From NCBI RefSeq assembly GCF_003614945.1, contig NZ_QYCZ01000001.1, forward strand, positions 1,382,001 through 1,446,000: 64,000 nucleotides of DNA. Direction: 5' to 3'. The stretch comes from Bergeyella cardium (GTDB lineage Bacteria > Bacteroidota > Bacteroidia > Flavobacteriales > Weeksellaceae). The position numbers and the translations under genes were made by a program. Shown here piece by piece: positions 28,606 through 36,741 of this stretch. Position 1 is the first letter of the stretch; every line of letters begins with the position of its first letter. The notes under the pieces were generated by a model, which made no database searches, was not told the origin of the DNA, and saw only the letters and a list, made by a program, of their open reading frames with translations.

Positions 28606-28664
28606 CTGACAAAATTTCCGAATTAAAGTATTTTTAATTTAAATAACACTGACAAAATTTCCGA
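28606..28664. promoter_or_regulatory. Direct repeat CTGACAAAATTTCCGA in the clpB/nrnA divergent region
   Basis: Two identical 16-bp copies begin at 28606 and 28649, 43 bp apart, between clpB and nrnA. Their identity in an otherwise non-repetitive spacer suggests an operator for clpB, nrnA or both. No recognised CtsR, HrcA/CIRCE or HspR site is present. Confidence 0.5.
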
Positions 28665-28680
28665 TTACCTACAACAATCC

Positions 28681-28710
28681 TTGAAATTCTCCTAAAAATA
28701 TCTACCTTTG
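28681..28710 (+). promoter_or_regulatory. Candidate promoter of the nrnA-like gene
   Basis: TTG at 28681-28683, a 19-bp spacer and TACCTTTG at 28703-28710 match the Bacteroidota consensus. It is 18 bp before the ATG at 28729. Confidence 0.75.
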
Positions 28711-28728
28711 AGGTCTTATAAAATCAAA

Positions 28729-29742
28729 ATGTTTAGCGAAAAACAATTAACAGAAATCAAAGCGCTTTTAAAGCCAGAAAATAAAATCGTAATTATCTCT
28801 CATTATAACCCTGACGGTGATGCTATCGGCAGTACATTAGGACTGAAACATTACCTCAAAACAAAAGGGCTGGAAGCAGATACCATTGTACCCAACGACT
28901 TCCCAAAATTCCTGAAATGGATGCCCGAAGCAAAGAAAATAACCATTGCTGACTACAAAAGAAAAAAAGCCTTTGAGCTTATTGAGAATGCAGATGTTAT
29001 ATTCATACTCGATTTTAATGCTACCCACAGAAGTGGCAACCTCGTAGCTCCTTGGCTCGAGCGGGCAAAATCGACTAAAATACTTATAGACCACCACCAG
29101 CAGCCAGATGATTTCAATTTCGTGTATTCGGATACCAGCGTACCTGCTACCTGCCAAATGGTCTACCACTTTATAGAAGCTATGGGAGATGCCCATCTGG
29201 TGAATAAAGACATCGCTCAGTGCCTTTATACTGGGATTATGACCGATACTGGGGGCTTCAGGTTCCGCTCTACAAGTGCTACTACCCATAGAATTACAGC
29301 CAACCTTATAGAAAAAGGTGCCGACCCTGCAGAGATATCCTCCAACACTTGGGATACCAATACCCTGTCAAGATTTCAATTGCTCTCACTCATCCTGAGC
29401 CGTATAGAGATTATCGGTAATGGACGGGTTGCCATACTCTATCTAAAACGAAACGAACTGGAAAAGTATGGCTTTGAGAAAGGAGATACCGAAGGTTTTG
29501 TAAATTATGGACTGAGCATATTGGGAGTGCAGGTCTCCGCATTCTTTATGGAGGACTTATATGAAGATTATATCAAAATCTCTTTCCGAAGCAAGAGAGA
29601 GGTGGATGTTAATCAGTTCTCCCGATCGTTTTTCAATGGTGGAGGGCATATTAATGCCGCAGGAGGCAAATCATTCCACTCCATTGAAGAAAGTATTAAT
29701 GAATTTAAAGAAGTATATACTCACCTCAATCTGGAAGAATAG
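28729..29742 (+). CDS. DHH family phosphoesterase, NrnA-like oligoribonuclease/pAp phosphatase
   Basis: A 337-residue DHH/DHHA1 protein. The start at 28729 (MFSEKQLTEI) lies after the promoter. The DHH motifs are visible: SHYNPDGDAIGS (His25, Asp29, Asp31), ILDFN, LIDHHQQP and the TDTGGFRF segment. The C-terminal DHHA1 motif GGGHINAAGG follows at about 305-315. Family members degrade nanoRNA and dephosphorylate 3'-phosphoadenosine 5'-phosphate. Which activity dominates cannot be read from sequence. It starts a plus-strand run with folB, the bifunctional nuclease and the permease. Confidence 0.88.
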   Translation: MFSEKQLTEIKALLKPENKIVIISHYNPDGDAIGSTLGLKHYLKTKGLEADTIVPNDFPKFLKWMPEAKKITIADYKRKKAFELIENADVIFILDFNATHRSGNLVAPWLERAKSTKILIDHHQQPDDFNFVYSDTSVPATCQMVYHFIEAMGDAHLVNKDIAQCLYTGIMTDTGGFRFRSTSATTHRITANLIEKGADPAEISSNTWDTNTLSRFQLLSLILSRIEIIGNGRVAILYLKRNELEKYGFEKGDTEGFVNYGLSILGVQVSAFFMEDLYEDYIKISFRSKREVDVNQFSRSFFNGGGHINAAGGKSFHSIEESINEFKEVYTHLNLEE

Positions 29743-29772
29743 TTTTCAAATAATATAATATCAACAACTCTA

Positions 29773-30141
29773 ATGAGCTTAACGACCAAAATATTTCTCG
29801 AAAGCATTAAAATCTATGCACATCACGGAGTACTTCCAGAGGAAAGGAGTATAGGAACCTACTACCTCATCAATGCCGAACTGCATACCGATTTTAGTAA
29901 AGCTATGGAAACCGATGACCTGCACCATACTATTAGCTATGCAGATATAAACGATATCATCCACCAAGAGATGAAAACTCCCTCTCTACTTTTGGAAAGA
30001 GTAGCCGGGAGAATTCTCTCACGGATAGAAAAAGAATTCCCACAAACCACCTACCTGAAAATGAAAATTACCAAAACTGCTCCACCCGTTCAAGGAGAAG
30101 TATTTGGAGCAGGCGTAGAAGTAGAAAAAACATTCAAATAA
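29773..30141 (+). CDS. folB: Dihydroneopterin aldolase
   Basis: A 122-residue enzyme of the tunnelling fold, converting 7,8-dihydroneopterin to 6-hydroxymethyl-dihydropterin and glycolaldehyde in folate synthesis. Family features are IFLESIKIYAHHGVLPEER near the N-terminus, HTISYADINDII, and LLERVAGRILSRI, followed by KITKTAPPVQGEV with the catalytic lysine region. The length is typical. It lies 30 bp after the nrnA-like gene and 18 bp before the bifunctional nuclease gene, in one apparent operon. Confidence 0.93.
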   Translation: MSLTTKIFLESIKIYAHHGVLPEERSIGTYYLINAELHTDFSKAMETDDLHHTISYADINDIIHQEMKTPSLLLERVAGRILSRIEKEFPQTTYLKMKITKTAPPVQGEVFGAGVEVEKTFK

Positions 30142-30159
30142 AAGCATTATCTTTGTTCT

Positions 30160-30783
30160 ATGGATTACAAAAAACTCATCATACGGGGAATATCTTACAG
30201 CCAGACGCAAGCAAATGCCTACGCTCTGCTTCTGGAAGATGAAGAGACCGCTATTAAACTTCCCGTAGTTATTGGTAGCTTTGAGGCGCAATCCATCTCC
30301 TTAGGATTAGAAAAAGACCTTACTCCGCCTCGTCCCCTTACTCACGATTTATTCGCTTCATTCATAAGGCTCTCTTCATTAGAGCTTGTATCTGTGATTA
30401 TCTATAAAATCGTAGATGGAGTCTTCTATTCCAACCTCAACTTTATGGATAAAGCTACTGGAGAAAATAGCAGCCTTGATGCTCGTACATCAGATGCTGT
30501 TGCAATAGCGGTGCGTTTCAATATCCCTATCTACACCACCCCAAAAGTACTAGATGAAGCGGGTATCCTATTAGACTTGGATGCTCTCCCTACTGAGAAA
30601 ACAGAAGATGCTATTCCAGAAATAGATATAGACTTTTCCGAATTTGAGAAAAGCCTTAGGGACTTTAGCAACTTGCCGATAGAGGACTTGGAAAACCTGC
30701 TGGAGAATGCTGTAAAAAATGAAGACTATGATACCGCCTTTGAAATACAGGAAATCATCAAACAACGAAAAAATAAAAACTAA
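30160..30783 (+). CDS. Bifunctional nuclease family protein (DUF151) with UVR motif
   Basis: A 207-residue protein. The N-terminal 140 residues carry the BFN/DUF151 domain: AYALLLEDEETAIKLPVVIGSFEAQSI, a conserved RPLTHDL, and SLDARTSDAVAIAVRFNIPIY. The C-terminal end LENLLENAVKNEDYDTAFEIQEIIKQRK is a UVR (UvrB/UvrC) motif. Plant and mycobacterial relatives show nuclease activity; the physiological role in Bacteroidota is unknown. A -7 box TATCTTTG (30148-30155) ends only four bases before the ATG, which would give a leaderless mRNA if active; otherwise the gene is read from the folB transcript. Confidence 0.88.
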   Translation: MDYKKLIIRGISYSQTQANAYALLLEDEETAIKLPVVIGSFEAQSISLGLEKDLTPPRPLTHDLFASFIRLSSLELVSVIIYKIVDGVFYSNLNFMDKATGENSSLDARTSDAVAIAVRFNIPIYTTPKVLDEAGILLDLDALPTEKTEDAIPEIDIDFSEFEKSLRDFSNLPIEDLENLLENAVKNEDYDTAFEIQEIIKQRKNKN

Positions 30784-30815
30784 CTTAAATTAATAACCGA
30801 TAAAATCTTTTCAAG

Positions 30816-32091
30816 ATGAGTACTACAAATAATGTAAAGTTAAAATTAACGGTAATGAACTTTTTAGAGTTCGCCGTTTGGGGAGCCTATCTTATCTCTA
30901 TGGGAAATTACCTCGGCACTATTGGATTGGGCAGTAAAATTGGGCTTTTCTATGCTATGCAAGGGGTTGTTTCTATCTTTATGCCTGCTATTATGGGGAT
31001 TATCGCTGACCGATGGATTCCTGTACAGAGACTACTTGGTATCAACCACCTTCTTGCGGCTGTATTTATCATCTTAACGGGCTATTACGGATATTCATCA
31101 GGTGAGGGGGGTAAATTTCACCATTATGTTTAGCTTGTATTCCCTCAGTGTAGCCTTCTTTATGCCGACCATTGCACTCTCTAATTCTGCTGCATATACC
31201 ATATTAAAACAAAACAATTTAGATACTATCAAAGCATTTCCACCTATCAGAACGCTAGGAACAGTGGGCTTTATCTGCGCTATGCTTTTGGTAGATTTTA
31301 TGGGCTTCCAGTCTGATTATCGCCAGTTTTATGTCTCTGGTGGGCTGGGCATCATACTCTTCCTGTATAGCTTTGTACTGCCTAACTGCCCAATCAGCAA
31401 AAGCAATGAAAAACAATCCTTAGCAGATGCCTTCGGATTAAAGGCTTTCGCTTTGTTTAAGAATAGAAAAATGGCAATATTCTTCATATTTTCTATGCTT
31501 TTAGGTGTATCGCTTCAGATTACAAACGGATATGCCAACCCCTATATCTCCAGCTTTAAAAGTATAGAGGAGTTCCAAGACAGCTTCGGAGCCAACCACG
31601 CCAATGCACTTATCTCCCTCTCTCAAACATCGGAGGCACTCTGCATCCTGCTTATCCCTTTCTTCCTGAAAAGGTTTGGTATTAAAACCGTAATGCTAAT
31701 GGCTATGGCAGCGTGGGTTCTTCGCTTCGGGCTATTGGGTGCGGGTAACCCGGGTGGTGGCGTATGGATGTTCGTTATCTCTATGATTGTCTATGGTATT
31801 GCCTTTGATTTCTTCAATGTATCAGGTTCTCTCTTTGTAGATCAGGAGACGAATGAAGATATTAAGTCCTCTGCACAAGGCGTATTTATGATGATGACCA
31901 ATGGTTTTGGAGCCACAATAGGGCTACTTATAGCACAATCTATCGTCAATTACTTTGTAAAAGAGGGCGAATCTCCCGCTCAGCAGCTGGAAGGTTGGCG
32001 CTCGGCGTGGTACATCTTTGCGGCTTATGCCTTAGTAGTGGGAGTATTGTTTGCACTGGTATTTAAGCATAATAATAAAAATAATAATTAA
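30816..32091 (+). pseudogene. Nucleoside permease NupG-like MFS transporter, frameshifted
   Basis: Two frames together make one protein of the nucleoside:H+ symporter family of the major facilitator superfamily, about 430 residues and 12 spans. The first frame (30816-31133) has MNFLEFAVWGAYLISMGNYLG and ends soon after GYYGYSSGEGG. The second picks up at 31102 with VNFTIMFSLYSLSVAFFMPTIALSNS and continues to the natural C-terminus. The break is at a run of six Gs around 31105-31111; removing one G would restore a single frame (SGEGVNFTIM). The cause may be a real mutation, slippage-based switching or a sequencing error. It lies 20 bp upstream of cas13b and 32 bp after the nuclease gene. Confidence 0.8.
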
Positions 32092-32111
32092 CTATCTAAT
32101 AAAAATAAACT

Positions 32112-35100
32112 ATGCCATTATATTATCCTTTTTCTGAAAAAGATAAGCACTATTTTGGGAGCTATCTTAATCTTGCACATAAAAATATCTTTGATGTATT
32201 AAATGAATTTTGCAGTAGATTTCAGCTAAAAAATAAAAAGCCCAAAGAAAAAGAATTTTTCAAAGATTTTAAAGAACTTGAAAAGTTCTTAATTAATATA
32301 TTTAAAGAAAACATATCTATTTCTGATTATGAAAAATGGATTGAAGTTCTGAGTTCATATTTTCCAGTAGTAGCATATTTAGATAACCAAGAAAAAAACA
32401 GGAATAAAAAAGAAGATAGAATTAATAATTTTCGTAATAACTTTTTAAATCTAATCTCTACTATTGATAAACTTAGAAACTTCTATACTCACTATTTTCA
32501 TAATGAAGTAAAGATTGAAGATTCTGTTTTTGAAATATTAGATAAATTATTTGAGAATACGCTTTTAGAAATCAAAAATAAATTTCTAAAAACAGATAAA
32601 ACGCAGGAAGCATTAAAAAAGCTCCTACAAAAAGAGATAGATACATACACTAAAAATAATAAAAAAGAAGAGGTTCTAAAATCTATATTTGAAGAATCAA
32701 TTGATATTATAGATGAAAAGGGAAACCTAAAAACTGAATGTTTTAGTTCTAAGAACATATCTCAACCTAATAATAATGGTTTAAAAGTTTCTATTTCACT
32801 TGATGGTTTAGTCATTCTATTGTCTATTTTTCTAAATAAAAAAGATATTAATCATTTTAGGGCTAATATCTCTGTTCCAGATATTATAAAAGGAGATGAA
32901 GAATTATTTAAAAAATTAAATTCCACCTGTATTGATAGAATTAATTCTCATTTGGCTTATAAAGGATTAAAATATAGATTAAAAACCTCTCCTATCCTTG
33001 ATAAAGCTGTTCTAATGAAACAGATTCTAGATGAATTAAATAAAGTTCCAGATGTAATATATAAAAACATTGAAGAATCTAAACAAGAGGACTTTATTAT
33101 GGATCTGAATGAATATTTTAGAGACAATGGTGAAGAAAATCAGTCTTTAGATAATTTAAGAGTAGTTCATCCTGTAATAAGAAAAAGATATGAAGATAAA
33201 TTCAATTATTTTGCTCTACGCTTTTTAGATGAGTATGCTGATTTCCCCAAGCTACGATTTCAAGTTCATATAGGGAATTATATTCATCATCAAACGGATA
33301 AATTTGTTGGAAATAGTACAAAGAATAGAATCATCAAAGAAAAAATCAATGTTTTTGGAAAATTAAATGATATAATAAAAGCTAAAGCTAATTATTTCCA
33401 TTCTTCTACTATAGATACACAATGGGAGGAGTTTCCCAACCCAAGTTATCTCTTTCCTAAAGAAAACATAGTTGATAATAAAAACCAAAATGCTAATAAA
33501 ATTGGGATACAGCTGCCTATAAATAATCCCATTATCAACAATATTCTAAATGAAATTCCCAATCTTAACCAAGAAAGAAATCCTAATAAAAAAGAAAAAA
33601 TATATATTGTTAATGATGTCTTGAATATTAATGAGTCTGATAACAACAACGCTAATAACAACGACAATCCTATCATTCCTTTTGGAGCACCTACTGCTTA
33701 TCTAAGTATGAATGACATACATTCTATTTTATATGAAATAATAAAAAATGGAACAAGTGGACAAAAACTTGAAAATAAAATCCGAAGACAAATTGAGAAA
33801 CAAATAGGTGATATTCATAATCAATCTGAAGGTATTAAAATACTAAAAAAAAGGATAGAGATTGATAATGAACAAATTAATTATAACAAGCTAAAAAAGG
33901 ATTTGGAGAATCTAATTAACCAGACTAAGAATCTTCAAAAAGAACATCAGGAAAGAATTGATAGTTATAATAATAAAGAGAGAAAATATATCCTAACTAA
34001 TAATGAAAAAGGAAGAATAGCAAATTGGCTTGCTAATGAGATTAAGCAATTTATGCCTCAAAAATTTAAATCTAACTGGAAAGGATATCAGCATAACGAA
34101 TTACAAAAACTATTAGCATATTATGAAATCAGTAAAGATGAAGTACTCAAATTATTAGAAAATTCCGGTACAAAAGAACATTTTAATTTTGAAAAATACA
34201 GTACATTAGAAGAACTATACGAAGATTATTTAAATACTAAAATCAGCACATTATCTACTTTACAACAACAACTTAAAAACTTTGAAAAAGAAATTTTTAT
34301 ATTTCTTAATAGAAAAAACTATATTCAAAAACCTATTAGTGAAAAAATCAATCAAATTCTCTCCTCTCCTATATTTATAGAAAGAGGATTTTTAGATAAT
34401 AAACCCACTATGATAGAAAAAACAAAATTTGCTGGTAATGAAGAGTTATTTGCAGATTGGTTTCAATTCTATAAAAAAAATAAAGAGTATCAGGATTTTT
34501 ATAATACTGAAAAATATCCATTAAAATCTGACTTAAGCAAATCTGAACTAAAGAGCATAAATAAAAAAATCAATCAACAGAAAAAGAATGATGTATTTGC
34601 TCTACATATGGCTAAAGAGATATTTAACGATTTATTCCTAACCAATAATAATTTAGATATAACTCTATCAGATTTATTTGGGCAAAATATATGGGATAAA
34701 ACATTAACATTAGAATTATTCGGAGGGAAGCTAAAAATAAAAAATGTAAAGATTAAAGATATTGGTAAATATCGTAAATATGAAAATGATAGTCGGGTAA
34801 AATTATTAACAGAATATTTCCCCGATAGAGAATGGGTAGGTCATCTTCCTAATGACAAAAACACTCCAGCTTATAATTCTATCGAAAGACAATTGGAGGA
34901 ATATGAGAGAATAAGAAGTGAAGAGCTATTTAAAGAAGTACACAAATTAGAAAAAGAAATATATGACCAAGTAGAAGATAAAAATTGTCTGCTAGAATCT
35001 AATAATCCAAATTTTAGAAACTATATTATTAAAGGTTTTTTATGTGAAATAAAAAATTATATAAAAGATACAGATACAGAAAATTATGCTAAAGAACTCA

Positions 35101-35306
35101 AAGAAGATAATGACCAAAATAAAGTTGAAAACTATACTTATGTTTTAATAAATATTAGAAATAAATTTTCACATAATCAATTACCAGACTTAGAGACATT
35201 TAACTACTGCCAAAAGATAAAAGAAATTAATAATGATCAATTTATTGCTAAATATTACTTGGATATATTTCGTACCATTACAGAAATACTAAAAGGAAAT
35301 TTATAG
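32112..35306 (+). CDS. cas13b: Type VI-B CRISPR effector RNase Cas13b
   Basis: A 1,064-residue RNA-guided RNase. The two HEPN active sites are intact and at the protein ends, as in Cas13b: RNFYTH (Arg122, His127) and RNKFSH (Arg1016, His1021). Several stretches match what I remember of Bergeyella zoohelcum Cas13b (about 1,224 residues), notably IRKRYEDKFNYFALRFLDE, PTAYLSMNDIHSILYE, FADWFQFYK and IRNKFSHNQLP. The present protein is about 160 residues shorter, so internal segments are missing relative to that enzyme. In the family the crRNA-bound protein cleaves matching RNA and then nearby RNA, and also processes its own pre-crRNA. The gene is strongly AT-rich beside its neighbours. No csx27, csx28, cas1 or cas2 is adjacent. 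Confidence 0.95.
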   Translation: MPLYYPFSEKDKHYFGSYLNLAHKNIFDVLNEFCSRFQLKNKKPKEKEFFKDFKELEKFLINIFKENISISDYEKWIEVLSSYFPVVAYLDNQEKNRNKKEDRINNFRNNFLNLISTIDKLRNFYTHYFHNEVKIEDSVFEILDKLFENTLLEIKNKFLKTDKTQEALKKLLQKEIDTYTKNNKKEEVLKSIFEESIDIIDEKGNLKTECFSSKNISQPNNNGLKVSISLDGLVILLSIFLNKKDINHFRANISVPDIIKGDEELFKKLNSTCIDRINSHLAYKGLKYRLKTSPILDKAVLMKQILDELNKVPDVIYKNIEESKQEDFIMDLNEYFRDNGEENQSLDNLRVVHPVIRKRYEDKFNYFALRFLDEYADFPKLRFQVHIGNYIHHQTDKFVGNSTKNRIIKEKINVFGKLNDIIKAKANYFHSSTIDTQWEEFPNPSYLFPKENIVDNKNQNANKIGIQLPINNPIINNILNEIPNLNQERNPNKKEKIYIVNDVLNINESDNNNANNNDNPIIPFGAPTAYLSMNDIHSILYEIIKNGTSGQKLENKIRRQIEKQIGDIHNQSEGIKILKKRIEIDNEQINYNKLKKDLENLINQTKNLQKEHQERIDSYNNKERKYILTNNEKGRIANWLANEIKQFMPQKFKSNWKGYQHNELQKLLAYYEISKDEVLKLLENSGTKEHFNFEKYSTLEELYEDYLNTKISTLSTLQQQLKNFEKEIFIFLNRKNYIQKPISEKINQILSSPIFIERGFLDNKPTMIEKTKFAGNEELFADWFQFYKKNKEYQDFYNTEKYPLKSDLSKSELKSINKKINQQKKNDVFALHMAKEIFNDLFLTNNNLDITLSDLFGQNIWDKTLTLELFGGKLKIKNVKIKDIGKYRKYENDSRVKLLTEYFPDREWVGHLPNDKNTPAYNSIERQLEEYERIRSEELFKEVHKLEKEIYDQVEDKNCLLESNNPNFRNYIIKGFLCEIKNYIKDTDTENYAKELKEDNDQNKVENYTYVLINIRNKFSHNQLPDLETFNYCQKIKEINNDQFIAKYYLDIFRTITEILKGNL

Positions 35307-35402
35307 AACAATATAATATAGTATTTTATAAGTTTTATTCTTCCTAATCAAAAGCAATAAAATGTTACTAATAAATAAGTTAATAACATTCTAATATCTG
35401 AG
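35307..35402 (+). other. AT-rich leader-like spacer between cas13b and the array
   Basis: These 96 bp are very AT-rich, with no gene and no TAnnTTTG box on the plus strand. This is where a leader would be if the array is transcribed in the same direction as cas13b. No hairpin terminator is seen after cas13b. Confidence 0.45.
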
Positions 35403-36646
35403 GTTGGAACTGCCCTTATTTTTGGAGGGTAAATACAACTACCTCGTCGAATCGTTTTTTTATAACGTTGTTGGAACTGCCCTTATTTTTGGAGGGTAAA
35501 TACAACTAAGACCTGTAACGGCAATACTTGGAGGCTGTTGGAACTGCCCTTATTTTTGGAGGGTAAATACAACTCTTTTTTATTAGCCCAATCTCCAGCA
35601 AAAGTTGGAACTGCCCTTATTTTTGGAGGGTAAATACAACCAGTCCAGAATTCTGCATTTTCGAATTCTTGTTGGAACTGCCCTTATTTTTGGAGGGTAA
35701 ATACAACGATTGGTTATTTGATTAAGAATTCGAGCAAGTTGGAACTGCCCTTATTTTTGGAGGGTAAATACAACTGGTTCAAAAGCTGGTATTTGAGTAC
35801 TTATTGTTGGAACTGCCCTTATTTTTGGAGGGTAAATACAACTTTTCCTAAGGCTGTCTGCCAAGCTGCTATGTTGGAACTGCCCTTATTTTTGGAGGGT
35901 AAATACAACTTCAACTGCCCCCAGTATCAGATTAAATAGGTTGGAACTGCCCTTATTTTTGGAGGGTAAATACAACTTAAAAACTTATATATTAAACCTC
36001 TACAAAGTTGGAACTGCCCTTATTTTTGGAGGGTAAATACAACACCCAATTATGAACAAATGCTCTTAAACTCGTTGGAACTGCCCTTATTTTTGGAGGG
36101 TAAATACAACATGGGGGACACAATGAGTTTAATGTATGCAGTTGGAACTGCCCTTATTTTTGGAGGGTAAATACAACAAAGTATCTTTAGAATAGAATAC
36201 TAGGTCTGTTGGAACTGCCCTTATTTTTGGAGGGTAAATACAACAAGTCTAATACAGGGATATTTTCAAATGATGTTGGAACTGCCCTTATTTTTGGAGG
36301 GTAAATACAACCATGCTTTCTTTATGTTGCTGGTAAGCCAAGTTGGAACTGCCCTTATTTTTGGAGGGTAAATACAACACTTGAAGCTTAGAATCAGGAT
36401 TACCTGGCGTTGGAACTGCCCTTATTTTTGGAGGGTAAATACAACTATTTGTACATCAAGGTCTCTCCTGCTGAAGTTGGAACTGCCCTTATTTTTGGAG
36501 GGTAAATACAACTGTGTATCTGGAAGATATTCTTCTATTATTGTTGGAACTGCCCTTATTTTTGGAGGGTAAATACAACTAAAGTTGTAGTGTCCATTTT
36601 GCTAGTTATGTTGGAACTGCCCTTATTTTTGGAGGGTAAATACAAC
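35403..36646 (+). CRISPR. Type VI-B CRISPR array, 19 repeats and 18 spacers
   Basis: Nineteen identical 37-nt repeats start at 35403, 35470, 35537, 35604, 35671, 35738, 35806, 35873, 35940, 36007, 36074, 36141, 36208, 36275, 36342, 36409, 36476, 36543 and 36610. The repeat begins GTTGGAACTGCCC and ends GGAGGGTAAATACAAC; the ends GTTG and CAAC are complementary and TGCCCT pairs with AGGGTA around a T-rich loop. Spacers are 30 nt except the sixth (31 nt, 35775-35805). The repeat resembles the 36-nt Bergeyella zoohelcum VI-B repeat in the same orientation, so plus-strand transcription with the repeat at the crRNA 3' end is inferred. Neither end repeat is degenerate. Repeat positions 15-22 read TATTTTTG, a -7 promoter match. 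Confidence 0.98.
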
Positions 36647-36741
36647 TAAACACGCTATTCCAATACTGCTCTACACAAAATCACCAAGGGCTTTTCTACT
36701 ATTTTTTTCGTAAGTTAGCCGACACGAAAAACAAAAGAATA

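Noticed and set aside
35641-35737. Spacers 4 and 5 share TCGAATTCTT on opposite strands, suggesting overlapping targets
   Set aside because: A 10-base match among 153 spacer pairs in AT-rich sequence is not improbable, and the flanking bases disagree.
35718-36572. Short open frames across the CRISPR array encoding repeats such as LELPLFLEGKYN
   Set aside because: They are translations of the repeat and random spacers, with no start context; not genes.
35440-36609. All 18 spacers, read as reverse complement, have at least one open frame, as expected if they target coding mRNA and the array is read on the plus strand
   Set aside because: Most spacers checked are also open on the plus strand; 30 bases are too short for this test to show orientation.
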